DNA from: Diabrotica undecimpunctata
Taxonomy: Eukaryota > Arthropoda > Insecta > Coleoptera > Chrysomelidae
DNA: 64,000 bases
Assembly: GCF_040954645.1 (NCBI RefSeq)
Contig: NC_092813.1
Span: 24,001,235 to 24,065,234 of the forward strand
Reading direction: 5' to 3'
Shown here: positions 21,814-34,223 of the stretch, piece by piece
Layout of the letters: every line of letters starts with the position of its first letter
Position numbering within the stretch: the stretch's first letter is position 1
Position numbers and translations under genes: made by a program
Notes under the pieces: model-generated
What the model saw: only the letters and a program-made list of their open reading frames with translations
Told to the model about the DNA's origin: nothing
Database searches by the model: none

Positions 21814-22387
21814 TAGACTTCGGCAAATATGCATATTGCATATTTTGCATATTGTGCATATTTTATGCAAATATTTCATATTTTGGCATATTTGTATAAA
21901 AGTTTGCATAAAGTGCATAAAAGTTCAGATTTTTATACTGTATTTGAAAATTTTTAAACATACCAATTTATTTCAATTCTTGTATAAAATTTTGTAGTCA
22001 TTTTAATCAAGAAATGATCTAAGTACGTAATCTCTACAGGTACAAAACATTTACAATTTCAAATAAGATCAATTTAAGTAGCCCTCAACATTCTTAGAAA
22101 GTCTCGGTCACTGAGGCATTCAGTTATTGGATAATCGCTAAGGGTTCGCTCATTTGCATTTTATGATCTAATCCCCAAATCTATCTACAATTTATTGTAT
22201 CTTAACAGCAGGTAAACGGCTAATAGTTTTGTTCCTAATTTAGGGATTTTCCAAAATCTCCCAGTTTATTGAAATAGGTACCTAAACATTTCTAATTTGA
22301 TGCTCAGATTTGTAAATCATTTTTGTTTTGATATTCAAAGCGTAAACACTCGTTGTGCGTAACAAAAAGGAAGATTGTGATTTTATA

Positions 22388-24422
22388 ATGCCTAAAACAA
22401 CCAGTGCTTCAACTTGGATTAAACCTTATAAAGAGCTGTCTATGGATATGGGAAAAATCTACTGTTCAGTCTGTGGCAAAATTGTAAGTATCTAATATTT
22501 TCTATTAAATATCTAATATTTCATACATACAAGGTGTTTCCAAATGACACTTACAACGTTTGACTGTAGATACTTCTCGAAAAATTGAACAAAACGATAT
22601 AGTTAATGAGGGGTCAAACTTATTTACTTTTCGAGATACAGGTTGTTGAAATTAAAAAAAATTAAATTCTTTTAGTTAATAACAACAATAACTTTAAAAA
22701 ATTAGCTTCCTTTAGTGAGAAAAAATTGTCCATGGTACAATACAATGGTGTGTATTTAGAAAAATTTTTCACCTTTACTTTTTTTTATGAAGTCAGCTAT
22801 TCTAAAACACAATTATTTTTATTGTAATTGAATTAACAAAAAAAAACTTTTGTTGAATTTTAAAATAAGTTATATGATGTACTAATGGTTAGTAACAAAA
22901 ACTAATTTGTGGATTAATACTGCATTTAAAACACTTAGCGAGTGTTTTTTTTTTCAAACCAGTTATTTGATTAACCAAAAACACCTTGTATATTTTTATA
23001 TTTTAAAGGTTGGGTTAAAATAAAGGTTTTTATTTTTATTTATAGATAGCATGTGAGAAGAAATTTCAGATAGACCAACATGTGAGAACTGCTTCACACA
23101 TTGCAAAAAAAGGAAAAATAGGAGGAAAACATCAAACTTCAATGGCTAAATGTTTCCAATCTACTTCAAAAAAATTAGATGAGCAAGAAACTTTTAATGA
23201 AGACTAGTGTCGCGCATTAGTGTCTGCAAACATACCGCTTTCAAAATTAGCAAATGTAAATTTTAGTTCGTTTCTAAAAAAATATTGCAAACTTAATGTT
23301 CCAAGTGATCGGTCTCTAAGAAGAAATAATGTGAACGGGCTATACTCGTCGGTGTTAATTAATATTAAGGAAGAAATTGCAGATAATTATTTTTACATAT
23401 CTGTAGACGAAACCACTGATTCATCAGGAAAGTATATTGCTCATGTATTGATTGGTGTTCTTAAAGAAGATACCTTACCAAAATCTCATCTTATTTCATG
23501 CCAGCAACTTGAGAAAACAAATGCTTTAACAATTTCCCGTTTTATACAAGAAACATTAGCAACTTTTTTTCTTCCGACAACTATTCCTTCTAATAAATTA
23601 CTGCTTATTTTATCGGATGCTGCTCCTTATATGGTGAAAGCAGGACAAAATTTAAAAATATTTTTCCCAGATTTAATACATGTTACTTGTGTAGCGCATG
23701 GATTAAACAGAGTTGCAGAGGAAATACGAAAAAAGTTTCCTCTTGTAAATACCATGATATCCAGTGTCAAAAAAGTATTTCTTAAATCTCCTATAAGAAT
23801 TCAACTTTATAAAGAAATGCTACCTAACATTCCTCTTCCACCACAACCTATTTTAACGCGATGGGGAACATGGTTAGAAGCAGCTAATTTTTATGCAGAT
23901 CATTTTGTTAAAATAAAGAACATAATTGATACGTTAACAGATGAAAGTTCCCAATCTCTTTTGGATTCTAAACAAACTTTTCAGAGTAACTTGCTTCAAC
24001 AAGAACTTTCATTTATAAAATCAAATTTTAGTTTTGTTCAAAAAACAATTACTCAGTTAGAATCACCAAAACTGTCATTGTTCGAAAGTACAGCATTAAT
24101 AAAAGAATTTGCGTCATGTTGTCGAAACGTTAGAGGTAATATTGGAAAAGATATTTTAAAAAAATTTGAAGCTACTATGGAAAAAAATAAAGGTTACCAT
24201 ATTCTTTCTGAAGTAGTCAGTGTTCTAGCTGGAAATATTTCGGAAACAATTAATTTAGAACCAAATGTTTTGGTTAGTTTGAAAAATGCTCCCGTTACAT
24301 CAGTTGATGTTGAACGAAGTTTTTCCATCTATAAATATATGTACTCAGACAGAAGCCACAAGTTTTTGTTAGAAAATTTTGAACACCACTTGGTCATTTA
24401 TTGTTACCATAATTCTAAATAA
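22388..24422 (+). pseudogene. hAT transposase B, two exons, one nonsense codon
   Basis: Exon 1 runs 22388-22483 (MPKTTSASTWIKPYKEL, then YCSVCGKI), with donor GTAAGT. Exon 2 starts after a TATAG acceptor at 23046 (IACEKKFQIDQHVRTASH) and runs to the stop at 24420-24422. The split CxxC..HxxxxxH forms a zinc finger resembling those of CGGBP1-like hAT proteins. A TAG at 23205-23207 lies where the family usually has an FNEDLCRA-like motif. Downstream are the first catalytic Asp (ISVDETTDSSG), a second (LILSDAAPYM), HGLNRVAEEI, TRWGTWLEAA and the dimerisation region SVDVERSFSIYKYM. Only the one stop visibly disables it. Confidence 0.85.
22528..22990. mobile_element. TA-flanked MITE inside the hAT B intron
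   Basis: About 460 bp bounded by TACAAGGTGTTT at 22528 and its inverse AAACACCTTGTA ending at 22990. TA dinucleotides at both edges fit a Tc1/mariner-type target duplication. The interior is non-coding. It lies wholly within the 22484-23045 intron, so splicing signals of the transposase gene are intact. Confidence 0.75.
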
Positions 24423-25924
24423 GTTTATTCATACTTAAAAATGATGTAGTTACTTAAAATAAATGTAAATCTTAATGAATAGTAGGAAATATTTAGTTAT
24501 GTACACTTTTTTTTTTAAATAAAATTGTTACTATTTTACGATTTTTTTATTCATTTGTATGCATATTTTGTAAAATATTTGCATATTTTCGGGTAAACAC
24601 GTGCATATTTATGCGCATATTTTCTACATTTTTATTTGCATATTTGCCGAAGTCTAATTATCACTATCTACTATAGATATTTCTGTCATTTCACGTTTAT
24701 TTTTGAAATCTGAAAATGCGGGATCGAAGTTTGCATTGGTTGAATTTGTCTTATATATAGCTGACATAATATTACTAATTTCTTGTTTGGAAGATAATAA
24801 TTTGTTTTTATAAGAAAGAGTGTTAATGTGATGTTCACCTCTTAGTGTACGTACTTTATTCCAGATTGTAGTCATAGGTGTTGATGAATTTATGGTGGAG
24901 ACATAATTTGACCATTTTTCTTTTTTACTTTTTTTAATAAGATATTTAGTTTTTGCCCTAAGTTTTTCAAAGTTGTTAACATTTTCTGTTGCTTTATGTC
25001 TTTTTAAAACATTGAAAGCATGTTTGCTAGATTTCATAGCTAAAGCTATTTCTTCATTCCACCATGGTACTGGTTTTCGTTTACAAGGTTTTGTTTTTCC
25101 CACTGCAATATTAGCGCATTTTAGTATAATATCATTGAAGTGATGAAGAGATAAATCTATGCTTTCTTCTAGAATAAAGTTCGTAAGTTAATAATTTATT
25201 AGATCTCTATATAAGTCCCAGTTTGCTGAGTTTAATTTCCATTTTTGGTAAACAGGAATATTCGGTTGATCATGCCCAATGATTTCAATTGTTAGAGGAA
25301 AATTATCGCTATAATAAAGACTATTCCAAGAAAAACTTGTAGCTAATGAGTGATCACACAACGAAATATCGATGGCAGAAAAAGTACTATTGTGGGAGCT
25401 AAAATGAGTAGGTTTACCAGTATTCATTAATATTAGATTTTGATTATCTATTAATTTCTATAGAATTCTACCACATTTCTCTGTTTTTATACTACGCCAT
25501 GTGATATTATGACAATTCAAGTCACCAAGTATTAGTTTGGGAGCAGGAATATCATCGATTAAGCGCTGTAAGTCTTCAAGTTCATTTTCATTTGGATGAG
25601 GGAGGTAAATGTTACATATGTTAGTAGGTCTACAGTTGATATTGCATGATATAGATACAGCAACGGCTTCCAAATTAGTGTTTAGGTGAATTTTTCTTGC
25701 TTTTACACAATTTTTTACGAAAATACTTACTCCGCCGATGGCGTGTTCTGTGTAGCGATTTTTGAGAAAGCTAGTATAGTTTTTAATATGTAAGTTTTTA
25801 GTTTTAAGATATCTTTCCTGTAAACAGATTACTAGGGGAGACAATTATTTCATTAAAATATTAAGAGATTCTACATAGTTGTAATATCCGTTTAGGTTCC
25901 ATTGTAAAATAAATGTATTAGCCA

Positions 25925-27210
25925 TTTTGGGTACCTGACTGAGAAACTGAGATATCACTTTCTATATCCGATGAGGAATCAGTGATATTGAGTTGTAATC
26001 TTTTTCTTAGCCTTGTTAATTTGGATTTTATATCGCGGTCTAAAATATGATTATGTGCAAATAATAGAATATTTTTAAATGATATCATATCCGTTGTGTA
26101 GTTTTCTACAATGGAGTTAGGGTTTTATGAGTTTAAGGCATTTTGTATCGCATCACAAATAACATTAAAATTAAGAGGAAATTTTGGGGACCTAGACTCA
26201 AATTTATTTTTAATGGTCTCTAACTCTTTAATAATATCAGAGGGTGAGGCTTTTTGGAGTTTCATTATGTGTTTAGGTTTTGCAAAAGGAGTTGTGGCAG
26301 TCGATGTTTCTTGTATATCAGGTGAGGTAGATATTTGTCTTTTGGTTGTGTGAGGAGGTACTTCGGTATTTAATGGAGGAAAATTTGTTTCATTGGTTTT
26401 GTCTGTTTACAAAGTGTGTTCTTCTAATGATAATTGATCAGATACTAAGGTTTCAGTGTTAAGAATTTGAACGTTAGTGTGGTCGGTATCCATTAGGGGA
26501 GGTTGTTGTGGAATTACAGTCTCAGGTTGATATGGGCTATTAATGTTGAGGGTTGTTTGTTGACATGTTGATGGACAATTAGTTTCCCGATGTTCTTTTG
26601 TTGCACACTTAGTGCAATTTAAGTTGTCGAGGGTAAATTATATACGGTAGTTGGTGTTGTCATAGTAAATTGTAACAAAGTCTGGGATAAGGATAGTATC
26701 ATCAGGAGTAACAAACACTTGGCGGCAAAAGCTTAAAACATGGTTGTATGCAGTATCTGGCATGCCTACTTTCAAAAAAGTTTTTCTAGATACTGTTTGA
26801 AGTCCCAGCTTTTTCAGTTCATCTTCTTTCTTCATCAGTGTTTGAAACGGTAGGGCAGACATTAGAAATGACGAGTTTGTGGCTGGGGTGATTAATCTTC
26901 TAATTTCAATTTTTGTATTGTTCAATGTAAGTGAATTATCTGCTTGCAGTAAAGAATCCACGACATTAGTACTGGTGAGGTAAATATATACTCTATTGTT
27001 TGAGATACGTGAGGCAAATAGAATATTTTTTGGTTGCACTAAATTTCCCACAGCAATAATGTATTCATGAATTTTGACGCCATTGATACTAGAGAGAACA
27101 ACAGCTTGCTCTTTGGTCAAATATTGGAAAGAAGTAAGGGCACTGACATATGTATTTTGTTGGTTGGTATGGTGAGATGCTCAAGCTTCTCCATCAGTAT
27201 TTCCATCCAT
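25925..27210 (-). pseudogene. ORF1 of I-clade LINE 2
   Basis: Begins at ATG 27210 with MDGNTDGEA, followed by an in-frame TGA. It is then open as ALTSFQYLTKEQAVVLSSING through KTFLKVGMPDTAYNHVLSF to an in-frame TAA at 26638-26640. The same frame continues with LNCTKCATKEHRETNC, a zinc knuckle of the CxxC..H..C kind, and a serine/threonine-rich tail with KPKHIMKLQKASPSDIIKELE. It ends close to the ORF2 start codon at 25924. This is the same architecture as ORF1 of LINE 1, with more damage. Confidence 0.75.
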
Positions 27211-28862
27211 TTTTGAATTTATTCCGCATACTTCGCCAACTCGATCCTCGAGACGGCCCTGTCTCGAAAGCCGGTAGGAACAGAAGGTAAGAACAAAAAG
27301 TGGTTTCTTATCGGTACTCTTGGATATCAAGTTTTGAGGTTAAAGTATTAATCAATAGTTAATATTTAGAAATATGCTACTCACAGTTATGATTTATAGC
27401 AAAAATTAGCACACTAACTATACTGGTTTCACTGATACACTTTAAAAAAATATTTGTTTAAATTTTTAGAAAAATATTATTAATTCAGGAGACGACTTAG
27501 TTGCTGTATTTCAGTACTATCTCCAGGACCGAAACATAAAAATAAGTTTTAAATAAATATAATAAAATTTCAATTTAAATATTTAATTTTCTTGTAAGCC
27601 GTTACTTTTGTTATTCTGCAGCTGTGTAATGATGCAGTAGTCCGTAGAGTGACGAGTAATAAAAAGCATTGTTTTAAAAAGTCATTTGTAAATTTAATGA
27701 AATATTCAGACAACACTTTTCCTTGGTCCTTTATATACAATCTTTGTTTGGAGCCTTTTACTGCAACATTTCCCATTCTCTTCCCATACACATTATTCTA
27801 TGTGTAACGTTTGAGCTAAGATTTTATGGTTTGTCAAAATTAAATAACTTCCTATAGTTATTTGGATTAAAAATTAGGTTACACTCGACTTGGAAATGTG
27901 TGATAGCACAGTTTTTATGATAGAAGGTTACCTGACATGGGGGTGTGGTTGATTATATCAATATTAGTTATTTACTTCTTCACACAAATTGCAACTCACA
28001 CGCTATCTATTTTTAAAAACGAAACGCATTTTTGGGGACTCACACAAATAGTGTATTCGTCCAGGTACTAAACCAAGTATGGGAATTACCGCGAGCTACT
28101 CACTTGTCTAAATTTCTACGGTTAATCTATTGTTTCGTTTCGGTACGATTGCAAAGCAAAGCAAAGTAAGTTAATGTTTATGTTACCGTTGATTCACTTT
28201 CACCAAAAATGAATTATTTAATTAAGATGTCGTTTCAAATAGACCAATACCAAAAATGTCCAGAAGTTAGTTAAGGAAGTGTGGCGTAATTATTATAAGT
28301 TACAAAAAAAGTCCGACAAAAAACTTCATATTATTGCCTCTAAGTAAATTGAAGAAAATTTCCAAGCAGCGACTAAGAATAAATCCGATCTACTACTTTT
28401 TTTAAGATAAGTTATGAAACCTGAAATGTTTTGGTACAAAAACACTTTGGAGCTCAAAAGTAACCTTTATAGCAAAACAGATTTAACTGCAACGATGACG
28501 ATTTGACACGACCAAACACGACAGACGTTGGTTGATGCGGTGTTGCCTAATCGAATATTATTTTAGAGGTTGTCCATTGAACTGTAATATTAATAATCCA
28601 TAATTACTGTAATGAGATTATAATTATATTTATTATCAGAGCACTAATATTAGAGTTAAAATGTTTGAGGTAATTGATAAAATATGTTATTTGCTAAAGA
28701 TATTAGTCATAATACTTAAAATGAACTGAATGGATGGAAGTCTATTAAATTAGAAAGCTAAATTTGTTTCATACTGAGAATTGTGCGATATTTAGTTAAA
28801 ATAAATTGTTTCCAACGGTTGTGGAAATAAGCTTATAAAAATAGATTTACCTGTTTTTATTT
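27211..28862. other. LINE 2 leader and unassigned DNA
   Basis: About 27211-27330 is moderately GC-rich (CGATCCTCGAGACGGCCC) and probably belongs to the LINE 2 leader. The rest, to 28862, is AT-rich without a frame I trust. It may include the 3' untranslated part of the decayed transposon at 28863-30060, but I found no inverted repeat to prove a border. Confidence 0.4.
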
Positions 28863-30060
28863 TCAAAAATCATCAAGGTCGCTATTTTCGCTGATGGAAT
28901 TTAATTGTAAATCGTCGCTATCTAAATCTTCCTCTGGATTAATAACAATACGATCTACGACTACATCAATTAGTGGTTCCTTTGATATCAATTCACGTTC
29001 AGTTGCGATTTGTCTGTTATTTTGTCGACTCCTCCACAGGAAAGGTTTGAAAAAATTCGTCCGACAGCTGCTGGATTGACGTAAATGTAAAGTTTACATT
29101 TCTGGCTCCCACCTGATTTCAAAGCTGCCCAAAACATTTGAATAGGATTTAAATATGAATAGTATGGTGGGAGTCTAAATACACCATGTCCTTGTGCTCG
29201 TATAATTCTATCGATTGAATATTTTACATAACGTGGTTTATGCAATTTTATTATGTTATAGAGATCAGGCTTTAACATAGAGGCAGTACATGCAATATTT
29301 CTTTCCCGAAACCATTATTGCATAACACACTTATCGTTGATAAGTGGGTTCGATGCAGATGTGGGACATTTGTCTTCCTGTGTTTTATAGTATGGCGCAT
29401 TATCTAATACTATTACACTATTCGGAGGGAAATTACACAAATGATGTTCTTCCAACCATTTTTTAAAATTTACATAGTTCATGTCATTATGATAGTCTTC
29501 AGATTTTGACGTCGACTTCTACCTTAAATAAGAACCAGGAACAAAACCTTGTTCATTTCCTACCCCAACAATAATTAAACTTTGCTCTTTTGACACTTTT
29601 TTTTAAGTCCATTATTACTGGTCACACAAATTGTTTTTTGCAATATGGCTCGTAAGTAAATAGGTTTCATCAGTAAGCACTATAAATTTATTTGCATCTC
29701 TTGCTTTCTTGATTTTCCTCAGATATTGCAGCCTTAAATGTCTAATTTAGTGTTTCTCTATCAACATGTTTCTGTTTTTTCCAACGAAACCTAAATTTGT
29801 GAAATTCCATCCTCATACTTTCTCTACTTCCTGCATAATTCAATTCATTTACAAATTTTTGGTGAATTTTATTAATTGTGGAAACGTGTTTATCGCAACG
29901 ATAAAAATCATATATTTGTCTCCGTAATATACTTTGATCACATGGATCTAGCTGGAGGACTTTTTTTGTCGTTTATTAGGTATGGTGAATCAGGGGGTTT
30001 CTCCATTTTCAACCTCACGACCTTCTTTAGCGATTTTTCTGACGCTGGATAAACTGAAAC
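28863..30060 (-). pseudogene. Decayed transposase related to the DD82E family
   Basis: The minus strand shows the same protein plan as the transposase at 651-2033: [33 protein letters not shown] (first Asp), DYHNDMNYVNFKKWL, VIVLDNAPYYKTQEDKCPTS (second Asp), FRLPPYYSYLNPIQMFWAALK, and an acidic tail (VINPEEDLDSDDLQ) ending in a stop at 28863-28865. The third catalytic residue is Gln instead of Glu, stops and frameshifts are scattered through the gene, and about 87 residues separate the second Asp from that position. It is a different, older family member rather than a copy of the first element. Confidence 0.78.
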
Positions 30061-30182
30061 CTATAACAATTGAATATTATATTAACTTTTTCCTCTTATT
30101 CGATTATTTTCTATCTCTCTATAACACCACCTCTCGTTATGTTCGATTTATAACAAAAAATGGTAATCTAGGTATGCAAAAC

Positions 30183-30289
<107 letters not shown>

Positions 30290-30404
30290 GAAAAGGAGTA
30301 CGACCGTCAATCTAATATAAGCTAAGGAACACTCGAAGACTGGTGGGTTTTTCGGTCAAAGTGGAGAAATAAAAGACAAAGAAGGTGGCTACTTCAATCT
30401 ATTT

Positions 30405-30450
30405 ATTGAAGACGTTTCGCTTCTTAACCAAGAAGCATCATCAGTTCATC
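30405..30450 (-). ncRNA. Hammerhead-ribozyme-like motif (minus strand)
   Basis: On the minus strand: CTGATGA (30444-30438), then a perfect 7 bp stem II, GCTTCTT / AAGAAGC with loop GGTT (30436-30419), then GAAACGTC (30418-30411), the canonical end of Penelope-type hammerheads with GTC as cleavage triplet. Stem I closes by at least four pairs, TGAA before the core with TTCA after GTC. As in the motif at 18929, one extra base (T at 30437 on this strand) separates CTGATGA from stem II. Sequence between the two flanking (TA)n tracts is about 305 bp. No protein gene is attached. Confidence 0.55.
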
Positions 30451-30589
30451 TAAAAAAAACAATATGAAAAACCAAACATCCATGGAAAAGTTATTATAAG
30501 TTGGTTACCTTAAAAAGATATGTAGCAGTCAAAGATATAAAATGTGTAAGTAATGTGTGTAATGTGTGTGTGTAATGTGTAATAAGCTT

Positions 30590-30591
<2 letters not shown>

Positions 30592-30650
<59 letters not shown>
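30592..30650. repeat. (TA)n microsatellite
   Basis: About 28 TA units, right boundary of the second hammerhead-like unit, next to a (TG)n-like run on its left. Confidence 0.95.
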
Positions 30651-30653
<3 letters not shown>

Positions 30654-30924
30654 TACATCCATTTTTTTATAAATACTATAACTCACTTTTACGGAGGTAA
30701 TTAACAATAAAAACGTTCTACTAGAAACTATCAACTTACGACTTCCAATACTATAAGGCCACTTGAGTCACAATACGTTTTTGCTCAATAATAGTTCCTG
30801 TATAAGTAAAATTGTTTTTTAATGTGATTAATTGAAGCACACTAGACATATTGCAGTTTTGCCATCACATTCTTCAGAGTATGTTTTAACTTTTTTAACT
30901 TTTCTATCGGCCTTTTTACTAGTC
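30651..30924. other. Unassigned AT-rich DNA
   Basis: No frame or known repeat recognised. Confidence 0.4.
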
Positions 30925-31030
30925 TGTTATGTATGGTTTTCATGTACGGATATCCTTGGCAACGTTGCACTTGGCAAACGGAACCTCAAGTGACAGCGGT
31001 GACATGACATCCACACATGACAATGGACTA
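30925..31030 (+). repeat. LTR fragment of gypsy element A
   Basis: Starts TGTTATGTATGGTTTTCATG and matches the LTR at 44468-44680 for about 100 bp with few changes (CTTGGCAACGTTGCACTTGG and CAAGTGACAGCGGTGACATG shared). It then diverges just before the THAP transposon region. Confidence 0.85.
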
Positions 31031-32525
31031 CCTAAGTCCTGACGTCACAATGGGTGGGGATTTTGAAAACCTTTCCAAACAAATCTCGTTTGCATGTGTT
31101 TCTCCCGTAAGACTTTGGAAACGTTGATTTTTTTGATATTTAAAAAAATAAATAAGGATTTTCGCTCCCAAATATCTATTCTGTGCGATTGGTTTTATAG
31201 GTTGTTCGTAAATTTGTGAGGTAAGAGTATCAAAGTATTAAGATATTTACTGTCAAAGTTCATATTTTGAGGTTATATTCTGTGGGATTAAAACTTTAAT
31301 CATTTTTGCTTTATTTCAAGGTATTTTGTTGTTGTTTTTATCCGATTATTTTAAAATTAATCAATAAATCTTTGAATTTGTTTACAAAGTTAAAAAAATT
31401 TAAATTTATTTTTTATTTTTTTTAGGTGGATTTTATCCCAAAAGTACTTTAGATATTCGTTTTTATAAGGATAGGACTGTTGTTTTATTATTACGTCCAT
31501 CCCATTATTAGTAAAATGGTTATGTGCTTCGTTCCAAACTGTAAACATTACAGTGAGCAAAAAAGATGCAAATTTTTTGTATTCCCTTCGAAAATTTCAG
31601 AGAAGCAGAAGTGGATCAATCTCATTAGGTAAAAGTACTTATTAGTTTGTTTTAATATTGCTTATATTTTAGATATTCTGTGATTGTCTTTTCAGATTTA
31701 TACTAAGTCTCTGTCATGATTTTTAAAGATAATTTAAAATGTAATTGTGCTATTTGTATGTTAGGCTAAAATTAATAACTTTATTTTGGTCTGTTTTCAG
31801 GAGGCAAGATAGAGAACCATCTAAGTACTCGTTAGTTTGTAGTTGTCATTTTGTGGATCAAGATAGGAAAAATGGACCTACAATTTTTGAGCATAACATA
31901 AAGAGAAAATTTGTGTTCTCTACTCCAGCAAAACGGTAAGCTTAAATCTGATTTAAATGAATATCTTAATATAATAGGAATATTTTTTTTAGCAAAAGAC
32001 AGGCTCAGCAAATAAATTCCTCATTAAATGAAGGGGCAACTTCATCTTCAGTTGATATTGACCATCAACAAATAGTCCTGAACCAGGTCCATCCACATCA
32101 ATCCACACAGAAAAAGTGGCTGTATCTCTACCAGAAAGAAGTAATGCATCTATAGGGGCGGAAAATTACTTTCTTAAAGAAGAAGTAAATCAATTAAGTG
32201 AAAAATTAAAAAATCTTTCATGTCGGTTTAGTTTTGAACAAATTAAAAATAATGATGCTCATATTTTAATGTACACAGGAATACCAACCAGTGCTCTGTA
32301 CTTAACATTATTTGAAACTATGGAAGGTTTTGAGTTAAATTATTACGCAAACTGACAAGTAAAAATTTTACCCAAAATTGACCAAATGCTAATGACACTG
32401 ATGAAATTAAGGTTAAATTTACCACATGAAGATTTGGCAATTAGGTTTAATTGCAGTACAGCGACTGTCACTAATATTGTGATGACATGGATATATGCCT
32501 TGCATGAAATTTTATTTAAACAACT

Positions 32526-32737
32526 TGTTTGTTTGTTCTTTTTCTTAGATATGATGTGATGATTTATCTATTCGTAATGTGAAAAATTCTTATATTAAAA
32601 TTATACAATGAATTTCAAGTTCTGACTTTTTTATTCTCGCTTGACACACACAGAGATGATACAGATTAATTATTAGTTGCTATTGGCAACCTTGACATTT
32701 CCCCTTTTTAATAATTATGCAGCCACTATCTTGAACA
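32526..32737 (-). repeat. 3' LTR of the BEL deletion derivative
   Basis: 212 bp, matching 35312-35525 with about four small differences. Confidence 0.92.
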
Positions 32738-32922
32738 TGCCCCCCACCTTGAAAGGATCGCTTTCAATTTAACAGGTAAGCAAGTAAATGAGGAAATGCA
32801 TTACATGCAATAAAAAAATAAACAAATACATCTTCAATAATTATTATAAACTTTTAAGTTTCAAAATCAAACAAATGTTCTTTAACTAAGACGCATTAAC
32901 AGTTCTAGAACTTAAGACGTGA

Positions 32923-34222
32923 TTGCACCTTCACTTTGATCACTAGGAACCGGAAGTGGACAAATGTTTGTAACAGCTCGCTTTATAAGTCCCTTTGAAG
33001 TTCTTATGGTAACCACTCATCTAACTCCATCAGCGCAGGGATGCAAAACTTCTACGCGCCCAAGACACCAGTTTAAAGGAGGTAAATTTCTTTCTTTGAT
33101 GAGGACGAGTGTGTCAGTCTGAATTTTAGATTGGTTGACTTTCCATTTCTTCCGTTCTTGCAATTCGGAGACGTATTCCAGAGAACAACGTTTCGAAAAA
33201 TGATGGCGAAGTTGCTGCAACTGCTGGAATCTAGACAAACTGGTAATGGATGAGTTTGATAGATTTATTTCTGGAACGGAATCCATGGCTCTTCCAATGA
33301 GAAAGTGAGCTGGTGTCAAAGGCAAAAGATCAGAAGGGTTAGAAGACAATGCACTCAAAGGACGAGAATTTAATACTCCTTCAATCTGAGTTAGTAATGT
33401 AACAAATCTTTCGTAATCTAATTTCGTATCTGTCATAACTCGTTTGAGGTTAGCCTTCACCGATTTGACTCCAGCCTCCCAGAGACCGCCAAAATGAGGA
33501 GAATGAGCCGGTATGAACTTCCAATTTATATCAGATTTAGCACACATATCAGGGAATTTATTACCATTGGTTTTCAAAAATTTACCCAATTCCAACAAAG
33601 AATTGTTGGCACCCACAAATGTGGTTCCGTTATCACTCATCATCTGACATGGTTTGCCCCTTCTAGCTATAAATCGTTTTATTGCCGCCATAAAGGCTTC
33701 GGTGGAAAGATCCGTTACCACCTCTAAATGAATGGCCTTTGTCGATAGGCAAACAAATAAACTAATATAACCTTTATATGAAGAAGCACCCCTATGACGA
33801 CTAGTTCTGAGGGCAAATGGACCAGCATAATCAACTCCTGTAACAGCAAATGGAAATGAGGGGGTGACTCTTGATTGGGGAAGATCTCCCATGATGGGAT
33901 TAACTTGATCGGGATTGAAGCGAAAGCAACGCAAGCATTCGCGAACCGTTCTCCTATCCAATGATTTTCCATGTAAAGGACCAACATTTCTCACGCACGT
34001 GAGCTAGGAGATGTTGAGGTTCTGCATGGCACAGCTTGAAATGCTCTTGACGGAAAAATAGAATAGTAAACTTATGATTAGATTGAATTAGAATAGGATG
34101 TTTCTTTTGATAAGAAAAGTTTGAATTACTTAATCTACCACCGACCCTGAGTAATCCTTCTGGATCTAAAAAGGGATTAAGTGATAAGATTCTGCTTTTA
34201 GAAGAAACTGCATTACCTGGTT
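32923..34222 (-). pseudogene. BEL integrase region
   Basis: The minus strand starts with RILSLNPFLDPEGLLRVGG and a zinc-binding stretch (HFKLCHAEPQHLLAHVRE), frameshifted near 33990. A long open part follows (to 33017): RRTVRECLRCFRFNPDQ, VTGVDYAGPF (Asp), MMSDNGTTFVGANN (Asp), HFGGLWEAGVKSVKANLKR (Glu) and a C-terminal LIKERNLPPLNWCLGRV. An in-frame TGA at 33017-33019 precedes the remaining tail (TIRTSKGLIKRAVTNICPLP). All three catalytic residues are present, and only the frameshift and one stop disable it. Confidence 0.85.
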
Positions 34223-34223
34223 A

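Larger units (their letters stand above)
21814..24656 (+). mobile_element. hAT transposon B (2.84 kb, near complete)
   Basis: Terminal inverted repeats start TAGACTTCGGCAAATATGCA on both sides (21814 onward and 24656 backward). Exact 8 bp duplications of ATTATCAC flank it. Both subterminal regions are full of GCATATTT words, about five to seven per side. Inside is a two-exon transposase gene with one nonsense codon. The insertion splits ORF2 of LINE 2. The intron carries a separate MITE. Confidence 0.93.
19766..25924 (-). pseudogene. ORF2 of I-clade LINE 2: endonuclease, reverse transcriptase, RNase H
   Basis: Begins at ATG 25924 with MANTFILQWNLNGYYN. Endonuclease marks are VICLQERYLK, KLILGDLNCHNITW and SDNFPLTIE, followed by the linker WWNEEIALAMKSSKHAF. 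After the hAT insertion come SGPDNILIIFIKNLP, FFDKNKAFDTAW (near 21320), NGIPQGSTLSSTLF, DLYADDLVVYTSS and VESIDFLGLRLDSQLTWAEHI. RNase H follows with IFTDTSRTK, FTGEAIAILK, ITDSLSVLQSL and WVPSHTSIAGNEKVDELAKK. In-frame stops occur near 25845, 25457 and 25187. Frameshifts occur near 21540-21590, 21255 and 20400-20466. The terminal Cys-His motif seen in LINE 1 is absent because the 172 bp duplicated region replaces it. Confidence 0.85.
19331..27210 (-). mobile_element. I-clade LINE 2 (minus strand), split by hAT element B
   Basis: On the minus strand: 5' leader upstream of 27210, ORF1 (27210 to about 25925), ORF2 with endonuclease, reverse transcriptase and RNase H (25924-19766), then a 3' region with a tandem duplication, ending in an A-rich stretch near 19331. 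A hAT transposon (21814-24656) with an 8 bp duplication interrupts ORF2 between the linker and the reverse transcriptase fingers. Several stops and frameshifts make it older than LINE 1. The 5' border is not certain and may extend to about 27300-27500. Confidence 0.82.

Noticed and set aside
27570..27791. A 73-codon minus-strand frame starting MYGKRMGNVAVKG.
   Set aside because: I recognise no family, and it stands alone in AT-rich DNA between decayed elements.
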